Made by a program: the position numbers and the translations under genes
NCBI GenBank assembly: GCA_038125265.1
Contig: JAYPDM010000005.1
Coordinates: 1 to 64,000 of the forward strand
Reading direction: 5' to 3'
Source: JAURFX01 sp038125265
Lineage (GTDB): Bacteria > Pseudomonadota > Gammaproteobacteria > Steroidobacterales > Rariloculaceae
Length of the DNA stretch: 64,000 nt
In this document: positions 1 to 7,896 of the stretch, one piece after another
How the letters are laid out: every line of letters starts with the position of its first letter
Position numbering within the stretch: the first letter of the stretch is position 1
The notes under the pieces: model-generated
The model's input: the letters and a program-made list of their open reading frames with translations, nothing else
The model's database searches: none
What the model was told of the DNA's origin: nothing

Positions 1-372
1 GCCTTGTTGAATGTATTGAATCTCTTCAGGCTTTGTCGTGTGCAGACTAAAACCAATCGCTTCCCAATCATTTAAAAGGTGACAGGACTTTAAATTAAAT
101 TTATTTTTAACCTCATCAGCGTCAATATGAAATTCACGATTCGTCATCGAAATAGTATTATTGATCTTTGGTCCAGCAACAGAAAATACTGCATGTTCAA
201 TGGGCCCATACTGATTAATAATCCCACCGATTATTTCATCAAAATTTTTCAGACAATCTAAACTTTCCTTTTTAGCAAACTGAATCTCACCAGAACCTAT
301 AGTTGCGACTGCTGACCTAAAATTTGTTCCACCAATATCAACAAGAAGTGAATTCTCGGGACTTACACTCAT
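1..372 (-). CDS. glk: Glucokinase, 5' part only (cut by the window edge)
   Basis: Phosphorylates glucose with ATP in the cytoplasm, the entry step to glycolysis. The 124 visible codons start at an ATG at 372 (MSVSPENSLL) and read without stop to base 1. Next comes the phosphate-binding signature DIGGTNFRSA near residues 15-24, then SVAGP near 65 and the sugar-site region TNREFHIDADEV followed by LLNDWEAIGFSL near 100-115. These are the hallmarks of the bacterial Glk family rather than of ROK kinases. It lies 9 bases downstream of the symporter gene on the same strand, so the two probably form one sugar-uptake operon under the divergent LacI-type regulator. The C-terminal two thirds are outside the window. 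Family assignment is firm; glucose as the true substrate is inferred. Confidence 0.88.
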   Translation of the reverse strand, partial: MSVSPENSLLVDIGGTNFRSAVATIGSGEIQFAKKESLDCLKNFDEIIGGIINQYGPIEHAVFSVAGPKINNTISMTNREFHIDADEVKNKFNLKSCHLLNDWEAIGFSLHTTKPEEIQYIQQG

Positions 373-381
373 AATGTTTCC

Positions 382-1947
382 TTACCAAAAATACCAATAC
401 GTTATGGCTAATATTATTGAGATGATGACAACATTGACGTTAAATGAGGTGCTTGTTTTAAAGCTGACATCACTTAAGTTAATGGCCTTCTCCTGGACCC
501 CAAGATTTTGAATGGCTACTGTTATATAACAACTCAAACCCGATGCAATAAAGACTACCCCCATTCTATGAATAAAGGGATATTCGGGAAATGAGAAAAA
601 TATAACAATAGACAATATTAAAGATACGAGCGCTGCAACCAATACACTCATCGTCGTTGCCCTATTCCAAAATAGAGCTACAAGAAATATTACAAGAATG
701 CCCGGTGTGAAAAAACCAGTGAAATTCTGAATATATTGAAACGCAGATTCCATGCTACCTAATAATGGCTGCGCACAAAATACAGCGATCACAAGCGATA
801 TCCATGCAGTGTTTCGTCCAATGGTTACCAGTTTCTTTTCACTGATTTCTTGACCTGCAAAAGCTCGATAGATATCCATGGTAAAAATCGTACTGATGCT
901 ATTTGTCATAGAGGCTAGTGATGAAACAATAGCTGCTACTAATGCAGCAAAGGTTAAACCTAGCAGTCCATTGGGCAGGAGGGACATCATCATCGGGTAT
1001 GCTTGATCTGATACTCCTAAGTCTGTAAATAGTAATGCTGCGCAGATACCTGGCAATACCACCACAAAAGGCATCAGAAGCTTGAGATAGGCGGCAAATA
1101 TGACCCCTTTTTGAGCTTCGGCTAATGATTTAGCACCCAGAGCCCTTTGTGTAATGTATTGGTTGAATCCCCAGTAGGCAAAGTGAGCAATCCATAGTCC
1201 GCCTATTAAAACCCAAACACCTGGAAGATCTGAATAGGCAGGATTTGTAGTATCCAGAATAATGTCAAATTTTTCTGGTAACGAATCATAAACCACAGCC
1301 AAGCCAGCAAGAATTCCGTCACCTGCACCAATTTGACCCAAAGCTATGTAAGATACAGCTAATCCACCAAATATGAGCAAGACAACTTGGATAATATCAG
1401 TCATCGCAACCGCTTTAAGGCCGCCCCATAAGGAATAGGCCAGCGATAGTACAGCTAAAAAGACAAGCCCTGAAAAAAGGCTTATCCCTGTTAAAGAATT
1501 AATAACAAGAGAACCAAGCCATAGGACACTCGTTAGATTAATAAATATATAAACTCCAAGCCAAAAAAAGGCAAGCACAAGGCTTACCCTGCTATCAAAT
1601 CGAGATTCTAAGAATTGAGGCATCGTAAATATTTTCTTTTCAAGAAAAAGAGGAAGAAAATATTTAGCCATCACGATCAATGCAATGGCAGCGGTTAACT
1701 CATAAGTAGCAATAGCCAAACCAACAACAAATCCCTGCCCTGACATTCCAATGATTTGTTCGGCTGAAATATTAGCTGCAATCAAGGAAGCGCCAATGGC
1801 CCACCATGGGAGCGACCTTCCTGCTAAAAAGTAATCATTCGAGTTTCGCTCCTCATTATCCTTAGATCGAGAAACGTATTGAGCAACTGTAATTAATCCG
1901 ATGACATAAATACAAAATATAAAAATGTCTAATCCGTTAAAAACCAA
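382..1947 (-). CDS. Sodium/solute symporter (SSS family, SGLT-like)
   Basis: Inner-membrane sodium-coupled importer of 521 residues, the usual size for the SSS family, with about 13-14 hydrophobic segments spread over its full length. The region GRSLPWWAIGASLIAANISAEQ near residues 43-64 is typical of SGLT-like sugar symporters (TM1, sodium site). A serine-rich stretch VSSLASMTNSIST near 342-354 fits the TM8 part of the sodium site. The start is a TTG at 1947: no in-frame ATG lies nearby and an AGGGG ribosome-binding site sits about 7 bases upstream. The glucokinase behind it and the divergent LacI-type regulator point to glucose or a glucose-containing sugar as substrate; this is inference. 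A related sugar, inositol or sialic acid cannot be excluded from sequence alone. Confidence 0.88.
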   Translation of the reverse strand: MVFNGLDIFIFCIYVIGLITVAQYVSRSKDNEERNSNDYFLAGRSLPWWAIGASLIAANISAEQIIGMSGQGFVVGLAIATYELTAAIALIVMAKYFLPLFLEKKIFTMPQFLESRFDSRVSLVLAFFWLGVYIFINLTSVLWLGSLVINSLTGISLFSGLVFLAVLSLAYSLWGGLKAVAMTDIIQVVLLIFGGLAVSYIALGQIGAGDGILAGLAVVYDSLPEKFDIILDTTNPAYSDLPGVWVLIGGLWIAHFAYWGFNQYITQRALGAKSLAEAQKGVIFAAYLKLLMPFVVVLPGICAALLFTDLGVSDQAYPMMMSLLPNGLLGLTFAALVAAIVSSLASMTNSISTIFTMDIYRAFAGQEISEKKLVTIGRNTAWISLVIAVFCAQPLLGSMESAFQYIQNFTGFFTPGILVIFLVALFWNRATTMSVLVAALVSLILSIVIFFSFPEYPFIHRMGVVFIASGLSCYITVAIQNLGVQEKAINLSDVSFKTSTSFNVNVVIISIILAITYWYFW

Positions 1948-1961
1948 AATGGACCCCTAAA

Positions 1962-1979
1962 AAAGATATCGTTGTCATT
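1962..1979. promoter_or_regulatory. Candidate LacI-family operator in the symporter/regulator gap
   Basis: In the 78-base gap between the symporter and the divergent LacI-type regulator lies an imperfect 18-base inverted repeat centred on a CG step at 1970-1971 (half sites AAAGATAT and TTGTCATT). Five of eight paired positions are complementary. A central CG with AT-rich arms is the usual shape of LacI-family operators. The match is imperfect and no clear promoter was found, so this is a weak call. Confidence 0.3.
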
Positions 1980-2025
1980 GTAGCAAAATATTTTTAAATT
2001 CATAGTATGATTAAGCATTAAAATA

Positions 2026-3051
2026 ATGTCTAATATGAAAAACATTACTATCACGGATGTCGCTAAAGATGCCGGAGTCTCCATTAAGACTGTCTCTCGA
2101 GTTATCAATCAAGAAAAAGAAGTCGCTGCCATTACGCGTGAAAAAGTTCTTAAATCTATAAAAAAACTAGATTTCAAACCGAACAAGGATGCACGAGGAC
2201 TCCGATCCAAGAAATCCTTTTTGATCGGTATCGTTTATGACAACCCAAATAAATACTATCTCTCTGATATTCAAAGCGGTGCTCTTAAAGCCTGTGCGGG
2301 TACGAATTACAACATTGTGTTACAGGAGTGCAAATACAAATCAAAAGATATCAATCATGTTATTGGAAAATTTATTAGTAATGCGGGTCTTAACGGGATC
2401 GTCCTTACTCCACCACTCTCTGACAACGCTAAGCTTTTAGACTATCTTGAAAAACAAAATATATTTGTCTCCTTAATTGCACCCCCTACCCTATCAAAAT
2501 TTGAACTTTGGGCATCGGGCAATGATGAAGAAGCTGCCATGGCGATGACTAACAAGATCATAGCGCTTGGTCATAAAAAAATTGGCTTTGTTTATGGCCA
2601 CAAAGATCACTCAGCATCGCATCAAAGATACTACGGTTTCCACAAGGCCCTTATGGAAGCTGATATTGCAATAAATCAAAACTGGATATTTAAGGGAGAT
2701 TTCTCTTTTGACTCAGGTTATAAAGCTGCCCAATCTCTTTTTAAGTTAAGAAGCAGGCCATCTGCTCTTTTCTGCTCAAACGACTCTATGGCAGCGGGTG
2801 TAATTAAGTATGCCTACCAAAATAACAAAAGCATCCCGAAAGATTTATCCATCACAGGATTTGATGACTCTATGATTGCAGAGGAGATATGGCCATCATT
2901 GACAACCGTCAGACAACCGGTCGAAGCCATGGCCAAGCATGCCATTGAATGCATTATCTCTAAAATTGACCCTATGTCTCATAAGGTACCTTTTTCAAAG
3001 GTTTTCCCTGCAGAAATTATTACGCGGGAATCCCTGATTAAAAAAACTTAA
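2026..3051 (+). CDS. LacI-family transcriptional regulator
   Basis: Cytoplasmic DNA-binding sugar-responsive repressor of 341 residues. The N-terminal LacI helix-turn-helix is plain: ITITDVAKDAGVSIKTVSRV near residues 7-26, followed by the hinge region ending KPNKDARGLRSKKS. A periplasmic-binding-protein-like effector domain fills residues 60-340, with GIVYDN, GHKKIGFVYG and the FDDSMIAEEIWPSLTTVRQP block that is typical near the C-terminus. It is transcribed away from the symporter and glucokinase genes, so it most likely controls them and itself. An alternative start is ATG at 2035 (MKNITITD), which would also leave the full HTH intact. The effector is unknown; a sugar phosphate or the transported sugar is likely. 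Its stop codon overlaps that of the convergent downstream gene. Confidence 0.9.
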   Translation: MSNMKNITITDVAKDAGVSIKTVSRVINQEKEVAAITREKVLKSIKKLDFKPNKDARGLRSKKSFLIGIVYDNPNKYYLSDIQSGALKACAGTNYNIVLQECKYKSKDINHVIGKFISNAGLNGIVLTPPLSDNAKLLDYLEKQNIFVSLIAPPTLSKFELWASGNDEEAAMAMTNKIIALGHKKIGFVYGHKDHSASHQRYYGFHKALMEADIAINQNWIFKGDFSFDSGYKAAQSLFKLRSRPSALFCSNDSMAAGVIKYAYQNNKSIPKDLSITGFDDSMIAEEIWPSLTTVRQPVEAMAKHAIECIISKIDPMSHKVPFSKVFPAEIITRESLIKKT

Positions 3052-3422
3052 CTTGGCTCACAGCTAAATCTTTGGTAAGTACTGTCACCGTAGGCATTAA
3101 TAGACTCGATCACCAGGTTTTGATTGGACCTATTTAGACTGAAATACTCATCAACCTCCTCAAAGTCCCATCTGCGTGATCCCTCTAGGACACGATCATT
3201 ATTTCTATCGATGGAATAGACCCAAGATGTATTAGGGGTGGATGATTCTGCTACGATCTCTGAAAATGTAATGGTCGTTGGCTCTAGGCTGATCAAATAC
3301 AATTGCTGATTTACATTATTGGTGCAGACAAATAAAGGTTGAGAGAAAGCCTCCATTGGTAAAAGCATGGGGGTTAAAAGAAAAAAACTCTTAACAATAG
3401 AATTTATTGAATTTGATCGCAT
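3048..3422 (-). CDS. Small secreted protein of unknown function
   Basis: A 124-residue protein that I do not recognise. Its N-terminus looks like a signal peptide: charged MRSNSINSIVKS, a hydrophobic run FFLLTPMLLPM, then EAFSQ as a possible cleavage site near residue 27. The remainder is polar, with two cysteines (VCTNNV near 33 and SCEP near the end) that could form a disulfide in the periplasm. It follows the 94-residue membrane protein gene with a 19-base overlap and would be co-transcribed with it behind tRNA-Leu. An alternative start is the internal methionine at residue 19 or 22, but these would remove the basic start of the signal peptide. Its stop overlaps the LacI gene's stop from the other strand. 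Confidence 0.6.
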   Translation of the reverse strand: MRSNSINSIVKSFFLLTPMLLPMEAFSQPLFVCTNNVNQQLYLISLEPTTITFSEIVAESSTPNTSWVYSIDRNNDRVLEGSRRWDFEEVDEYFSLNRSNQNLVIESINAYGDSTYQRFSCEPS

Positions 3423-3688
3423 ACATGGGGCTCAAAAGGAACATCAGGGCTGTAAGTCATGTGATCATTAAGATGAGCGCTTCTGTCTTCATCGGTAAAA
3501 TCTAAGCAGTCAAACTGCAATTCGATACTTTCAAATCTTGCTTCCAGCTCCTCCCTGTGCATTTGGGAATGTGATTGGATAGCCTCAATTTGATCCCTGT
3601 GATCGACGACCCAGGAATTAAGTTGAATGCCATGATAGGCGAGCGCTAACAGCGCAACAATAAAAAAAATATTAATACCTTTTTGCAT
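3404..3688 (-). CDS. Small single-pass membrane protein of unknown function
   Basis: A 94-residue protein with one N-terminal membrane segment (INIFFIVALLALAYHG, about residues 5-20), followed by a charged, probably helical part (EAIQSHSQMHREELEARFES) and a short tail with two cysteines. I do not recognise a family. An open frame continues upstream to 3781, but that part is the tRNA-Leu gene read as protein and is not coding. Two adjacent ATGs exist at 3691 and 3688; GAGG at 3695-3698 is 3 bases from the first and 6 from the second, so I chose the second. The gene begins 10 bases after the tRNA CCA end and probably shares its transcript. Confidence 0.55.
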   Translation of the reverse strand: MQKGINIFFIVALLALAYHGIQLNSWVVDHRDQIEAIQSHSQMHREELEARFESIELQFDCLDFTDEDRSAHLNDHMTYSPDVPFEPHVCDQIQ

Positions 3689-3700
3689 CATTTTCCTCGA

Positions 3701-3787
3701 TGGTGCCCGGGACTGGAATCGAACCAGCACTTCCAAAAGGAAAACGGATTTTAAGTCCGTTGCGTCTACCTGTTCCGCCACCCGGGC
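3701..3787 (-). tRNA. tRNA-Leu (UAA)
   Basis: An 87-base class II tRNA with long variable arm. The acceptor stem GCCCGGG pairs with CCCGGGC and CCA is encoded. The T-arm reads GGTTCGATTCC, and the anticodon loop ACTTAAAAT gives anticodon UAA. It corresponds to E. coli leuZ by anticodon and by its place behind tRNA-Gly(GCC) and tRNA-Cys(GCA) on the same strand. Confidence 0.97.
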
Positions 3788-3797
3788 AACCGTGTTA

Positions 3798-3803
3798 ATT
3801 ATA
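3798..3803 (-). promoter_or_regulatory. -10 element of a tRNA-Leu promoter
   Basis: On the minus strand a perfect TATAAT lies 10 bases before the first base of tRNA-Leu. No good -35 hexamer is seen 16-18 bases further upstream (TCATTC is the best). It suggests that tRNA-Leu has its own promoter, as expected because the gene next upstream is transcribed in the opposite direction. Confidence 0.5.
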
Positions 3804-3888
3804 CCCCCACAAGAGTATGCGAATGAAGTGATTCATTTCTTTTATTCTGTTTTTATACCTTATACTAAAGAAAAAACTTGGGGGGAAA

Positions 3889-5490
3889 ATGAAGCGTCTC
3901 GTATTTGTTATTTTTTTCATAAATTATTTTGTTGCACCGGTTTATTCGCAAGAAGTTGATGCACAAGAAGCGCTGAACCGTGCTATTGAAGCCATGGGAT
4001 CTGATTTTATCAATTCAGTCACTTATTCGGGTGCGGGTTTTTCCTCGCGTATCGGTCAGCAGTACTCGGTGACCACGCCTTGGCCAGGCTATGCAGTGAA
4101 TGATTATACACGCTCTATAGACTACAACAGCCTTTGGGCAAGGGAGGATTATATTCGCTCTCAGGGAGACTACCCATCTTTTGGTCGACCTCCTATGCCT
4201 GAAGAGCGAATTGTGACTATGACCTATGGAGAGTACGCTTGGAATGAAAATGAGGATGGACCTGTCCCCCTACTTCGCGATTACCTTGATGGCATTCCTT
4301 ATAATGAACTGCGACAACTTGAAATCGCTATCACGCCGCATGGATTTTTAAAGGCTGCTCAAAATGCAACCGATCTTACTGCCATCAGTTTACCCATCGT
4401 AGGTGCTTCAGATTTTGGTCTGTCTCAATTTGGCAGGCATGTCACTATTTTATCGTTCACCTTTATGGATAAATACAAAATCAATGGAACCATTGATGAC
4501 AGAGATTTAGTTGAATTAGTTGGTACGTGGATTCCTAATCCTTTTTATGGAGATATGGACTATGAGATGCGTTATACCCGCTATGAGGAAATTGATGGTG
4601 TGATGTTCCCTATGCAATTTCATACGCACCAAGCAGACCCAAGGCTCAATACTTCGCACAATTATTATGAGTACAATCTAACCGATGTAACTATTAATCC
4701 TGAGCTCATTATTAATGAGGTTCCACAGGAAATAGTTAATGCAGAAAAACCCCCTGTTACGGTCATTTCAAATGAAATTGGTGAAGGGGTGTGGTTTTTG
4801 ACAGGAGGTACCCATAACAGCCTACTCGTTGAGTTCAGAGATTACCTAGCGGTTGTTGATGCCCCTAATAATGAAGAACGATCATTGGCTGTGCTTGCCG
4901 AAGCCAGAAGACTGGTTCCGGGTAAAGAAGTTCAGTATGTCGTTAACACGCATCATCACTTTGATCATGCCGGTGGTCTGAGAACTTACCTTTCACAGGG
5001 AACGACGATCGTGACCCATGATACAAACAAAGAGTATTATCTTGATATCCTGTTTCATCCAGCGCCAAGGACCCTCAACCCAGATCGGATGGCACAATAC
5101 AACCCAATGTACTGGATTAGCCGAAGACCGGCCCCTATTGAAACGGTTGAAGGAGAGTCTCGTGGAACTGCAAAATATGTTATTACTGATGGCGAGAAGA
5201 TATTAGAAATTTATCGCGTTCAGGATATGTATTATGAGCTTGGGGATCGTAGCTTGCGGTATGGTCATCACAGTGAAGATATGTTGATGGCTTATCTCCC
5301 CCAAGAAGGCATTCTCTTTAATGCCGATCTTTATACACCCCCAAGAGATAATGATGCCATGAAGCCATCGATTAGTATGATCAACCTCAATGAGAACATT
5401 AAAAAACTGAGGATTTCTCCCAGGGTACATGCACCATCGCATGGTAATCTGGGGTCGCATTCACAATTTTTAGAGATTATCGGTGAATAG
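3889..5490 (+). CDS. Exported MBL-fold metallo-hydrolase
   Basis: A 533-residue protein with a signal peptide (MKRLVFVIFFINYFVAPVYSQ, cut near residue 20) and two parts. Residues 25-290 are an unassigned beta-rich domain. Residues 300-533 are a metallo-beta-lactamase fold: NTHHHFDHAGG near 352-362 is the HxHxDH zinc motif, HHSED near 460 supplies a further His, NADLY near 478 the bridging Asp and APSHG near 516 the last His. All expected metal ligands are present, so a binuclear-zinc hydrolase in the periplasm is likely, but the substrate cannot be told. The start follows a strong GGGGGG ribosome-binding site at 3880-3885. The stop overlaps the next lipoprotein gene by 8 bases, so both are made from one message. 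The pair sits between two tRNA genes on the opposite strand. Confidence 0.85.
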   Translation: MKRLVFVIFFINYFVAPVYSQEVDAQEALNRAIEAMGSDFINSVTYSGAGFSSRIGQQYSVTTPWPGYAVNDYTRSIDYNSLWAREDYIRSQGDYPSFGRPPMPEERIVTMTYGEYAWNENEDGPVPLLRDYLDGIPYNELRQLEIAITPHGFLKAAQNATDLTAISLPIVGASDFGLSQFGRHVTILSFTFMDKYKINGTIDDRDLVELVGTWIPNPFYGDMDYEMRYTRYEEIDGVMFPMQFHTHQADPRLNTSHNYYEYNLTDVTINPELIINEVPQEIVNAEKPPVTVISNEIGEGVWFLTGGTHNSLLVEFRDYLAVVDAPNNEERSLAVLAEARRLVPGKEVQYVVNTHHHFDHAGGLRTYLSQGTTIVTHDTNKEYYLDILFHPAPRTLNPDRMAQYNPMYWISRRPAPIETVEGESRGTAKYVITDGEKILEIYRVQDMYYELGDRSLRYGHHSEDMLMAYLPQEGILFNADLYTPPRDNDAMKPSISMINLNENIKKLRISPRVHAPSHGNLGSHSQFLEIIGE

Positions 5491-6013
5491 GAAATGCTGT
5501 ATTTTTATTCTACCCATACTATTGCTTTGGGGCTGTCAAAATAATAATTATGATGCTCTCAAAGCCTCGGCAGTTAATCAGTGCCTCGATGATGTGGGTC
5601 TGGAGGAAACCTGTGTTTGCGTGATCGATACAATGACCGCCTCTCTTAGCTACGAGGAATTTCTGTCCACGGATGGAGCTTCCAATTATCGTCAAGCTAA
5701 TAACCTATCAGCGCCTGAACTCAGTTTTGAACAAACGATGAATGTCGCTGCAGCGGGCATAGAAGCTATTGGATGTGCCGATGAGGCGTTGTCAGATATA
5801 GGTGAAGGTCTTGAGGCTTTCTTTGAGGGTATGGACGGATTTGGTGAAGTTTTTGATGAAACGCTTGAGGCTATTGTTGAAGAGTTTGAAGGTTCCCTGT
5901 CTGAGACTGATTTAAGAAAAGTACCCAAAGAATCTAATACATCAGAACCCTTTAGAAAGCCTAATGATAGACCCATCGAACAGCGGGCACTTCCAAAAGG
6001 TCAGAGCATATAG
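5483..6013 (+). CDS. Predicted lipoprotein, acidic
   Basis: A 176-residue protein with lipoprotein signal MNRKCCIFILPILLLWGC, lipidated Cys at 18; the Trp at position -2 of the lipobox is unusual. After it come paired cysteines (NQCLDD, ETCVCV near residues 34-47), a strongly acidic middle region rich in Glu and Gly (about 110-150) and a basic, Pro-rich tail. I recognise no domain. It overlaps the preceding MBL-fold gene by 8 bases, which implies translational coupling and a shared role in the envelope. Its stop lies only 7 bases from the CCA end of the convergent tRNA-Cys gene. Confidence 0.7.
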   Translation: MNRKCCIFILPILLLWGCQNNNYDALKASAVNQCLDDVGLEETCVCVIDTMTASLSYEEFLSTDGASNYRQANNLSAPELSFEQTMNVAAAGIEAIGCADEALSDIGEGLEAFFEGMDGFGEVFDETLEAIVEEFEGSLSETDLRKVPKESNTSEPFRKPNDRPIEQRALPKGQSI

Positions 6014-6020
6014 CTGAATT

Positions 6021-6094
6021 TGGAGGCTAGGCCCGGAATCGAACCGAGGTCCGCGGCTTTGCAGGCCGCTGCATAACCACTCTGCCACCTAGCC
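6021..6094 (-). tRNA. tRNA-Cys (GCA)
   Basis: A 74-base tRNA on the minus strand. Acceptor stem GGCTAGG pairs with CCTAGCC and CCA is encoded. The anticodon loop CCTGCAAAG gives GCA, and the T-loop is GGTTCGATTCC. It corresponds to E. coli cysT and lies in the expected order between tRNA-Gly and tRNA-Leu, but separated from each by inserted genes. Confidence 0.97.
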
Positions 6095-6106
6095 AAAGGG
6101 TCAGCT

Positions 6107-6112
6107 ATTATA
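6107..6112 (-). promoter_or_regulatory. -10 element of a tRNA-Cys promoter
   Basis: A perfect minus-strand TATAAT ends 12 bases before tRNA-Cys. The -35 region is not convincing. It lies in the 25-base gap behind the HupE-like gene, so tRNA-Cys could be transcribed on its own or read through from that gene. Confidence 0.45.
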
Positions 6113-6119
6113 ACACTAA

Positions 6120-6833
6120 CTAACTCAATAAAAGGTAGCCTGTCAGCTGATAAGCCATCAGTAAAAAGCCCAGGGTCATTAAGACGTAATTTCCAAGCTG
6201 TGCATGCTGGTTAAAGCTTGGCTTGGATCGCCAAAAATTGAAAAATAACAGTATAAAGACAAGCGCTATAAACTGCCCGACCTCCACACCAAGATTAAAT
6301 GCAATCATGTTGGTTATCAGGCCGTCATCTGCTAATGCAATATCTTGTAATTTACTGGACAAGCCAAAACCGTGAAAGAGTCCAAATATTAGGACGGCTA
6401 ATTTGGTATTCGGATGAAACCCAAGTAATTTAAAGCCATCTAGATTCTCAAAGGCCTTATAAACAACAGAGAATCCAATAATTGCATCGATTAAATAAAC
6501 ATTTACATAAATATCTGCAAGGACACCCAATAACAGTGTTGCGCTGTGACCCAATGCAAAAAGCGTCACGTATATCGCCACATCTCTAATCTTATAGAGA
6601 AAGAAGATCACGCCAGCTAAAAACAAGAGGTGATCGTATCCTGTCACCATATGTTTCGCGCCTAAATAAAGGTAAGCATTAAAGTGCACGCCCGGGTTGT
6701 TGGTTAGAAATAACTGGTCTGCACCCGAGATTCCATGACCCAAGAGAATCATAGGAAAGCAAAACAGAAACAGTATGATTAGGTTACGCACTTTAGGTAA
6801 GGTCAATTTATATATGTAATAATTCTTACTCAT
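6120..6833 (-). CDS. HupE/UreJ-like membrane protein
   Basis: A 237-residue integral membrane protein with about seven hydrophobic segments. It carries the family motif GYDHLLFL near residues 65-72, ALGHSATL near 93-100, and FGLFHGFG near 150-157. These histidine-bearing helices are shared with HupE and UreJ nickel/cobalt-permease-like proteins. The first segment resembles a signal peptide (residues 18-35). Transport of nickel or cobalt is suggested by the family, but no hydrogenase or urease gene is nearby, so the substrate is open. The start at 6833 has no clear ribosome-binding site. The gene stands alone between tRNA-Cys and the divergent TRAP operon, 43 bases away. Confidence 0.75.
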   Translation of the reverse strand: MSKNYYIYKLTLPKVRNLIILFLFCFPMILLGHGISGADQLFLTNNPGVHFNAYLYLGAKHMVTGYDHLLFLAGVIFFLYKIRDVAIYVTLFALGHSATLLLGVLADIYVNVYLIDAIIGFSVVYKAFENLDGFKLLGFHPNTKLAVLIFGLFHGFGLSSKLQDIALADDGLITNMIAFNLGVEVGQFIALVFILLFFNFWRSKPSFNQHAQLGNYVLMTLGFLLMAYQLTGYLLLS

Positions 6834-6862
6834 TATATTTATATTTTAAAACTTTTACTCTT

Positions 6863-6868
6863 TATAAT
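6863..6868 (+). promoter_or_regulatory. -10 element very close to the dctP start codon
   Basis: A perfect TATAAT ends only 8 bases before the ATG of the TRAP binding-protein gene, and no ribosome-binding site is visible. If it is used, transcription would start at or next to the A of the ATG, giving a leaderless message. No convincing -35 hexamer is seen. Confidence 0.4.
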
Positions 6869-6876
6869 ACCCAGTT

Positions 6877-7896
6877 ATGCACCGAAGCAAAGGAATCAAT
6901 CTACTTCTACCCTCAATACTTATTTTACTGGTGATTCTTCTCGGTCTTTCTTTTGCACGAAATGAAGGTACAACTTTTTTACGAGCTTCTCACCAATGGC
7001 CCGGAGGAATCGGTGACATCAGGGATGTGATGATTCAAATGATTGCAGATGAAGTCAATGACGCGAATGTTGGGCTTGACCTTCGTGTTTATCCAGCACA
7101 ATCTTTGTTTAGAGCGACTGACCAATGGTCTGCATTGGTACGTGGTCGTGTGGATATGATTGCCCTTCCCCTTGACTATGCAAGCGGTCGTCACCCTGAA
7201 TTTAACGCAACGCTCATGCCTGGGTTGGTTAAAAACCACGCGCATGCCCGAAGGATCAGTGACTCCGAGTTTATGACCCGAATACATAATGTCATTGAAG
7301 AGGCAGGAGCGGTAGTACTTGCTGATGCCTGGCTTGCTGGAGGGTTCACTTCAAATGCAGGTTGCATTTTAGAGCCTGAAGATATTGAGGGTCAGGTAAT
7401 CCGTGCGGCGGGACCTGCTTTTGAAAGAATGCTTGTTGGGGCGGGGGCATCGATCTCTTCCATGCCAAGCTCAGAGATCTACACGGCCATGCAAACAGGA
7501 GTTCTCGATGCAGCCAATACAAGCAGTGCTAGTTTTATGTCCTATCGAATATTTGAGCAATCAACTTGTATGACATCACCTGGTGATAATGCCCTTTGGT
7601 TTATGTATGAGCCCGTGATGCTCTCTCGCTTTACATGGGATCGCTTAACCGAAGAACAGCAACAAGTACTAAGGGTTGCTGCTGAAAATGCTGAGGAGTA
7701 CTTCTTTGAGCAAGCCTCTTTGCTTGACCTAGAAATGGAGAGAATTTTTTCTGATGCTGGAGTCGAGGTCGTTCAGATGACAGCTGAGCAAGCTAATCGT
7801 TGGCGAGATATTGCTTTTGAGACCAGCTATGAAATTTTTTATGACGAAGTTGAGTCAGGCAGGGAGCTTGTCAGACTAGCACTTGAGGTTGAATGA
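6877..7896 (+). CDS. TRAP transporter substrate-binding protein (DctP family)
   Basis: Periplasmic binding protein of 339 residues that captures a carboxylate-type substrate and hands it to the DctQM membrane unit. An uncleaved-looking N-terminal hydrophobic segment (INLLLPSILILLVILLGLSF, residues 7-26) serves as export signal. The mature part has the DctP layout: LRVYPAQSLF near 70, GRVDMIALP near 89, the SNAGCILEPEDIEGQVIR linker near 160, and the MPSSEIYTAMQTGVLDAANT block near 200-220 that includes the helix found in nearly all DctP proteins. The family usually holds substrates through an Arg; RAAGPAF near 180 is the likely place. It overlaps the next gene by 4 bases. The specific substrate is not evident. 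Confidence 0.9.
   Translation: MHRSKGINLLLPSILILLVILLGLSFARNEGTTFLRASHQWPGGIGDIRDVMIQMIADEVNDANVGLDLRVYPAQSLFRATDQWSALVRGRVDMIALPLDYASGRHPEFNATLMPGLVKNHAHARRISDSEFMTRIHNVIEEAGAVVLADAWLAGGFTSNAGCILEPEDIEGQVIRAAGPAFERMLVGAGASISSMPSSEIYTAMQTGVLDAANTSSASFMSYRIFEQSTCMTSPGDNALWFMYEPVMLSRFTWDRLTEEQQQVLRVAAENAEEYFFEQASLLDLEMERIFSDAGVEVVQMTAEQANRWRDIAFETSYEIFYDEVESGRELVRLALEVE

Noticed and set aside
3692..3781. Coding extension upstream of the small membrane protein gene at 3404-3688
   Set aside because: The frame is the tRNA-Leu gene translated; the well-known artefact ending in VRFQSRAP.
5692..5976. Minus-strand 94-codon frame opposite the acidic lipoprotein gene
   Set aside because: Ser/Pro-rich antisense shadow of a Glu/Gly-rich coding region; no start context and no family.
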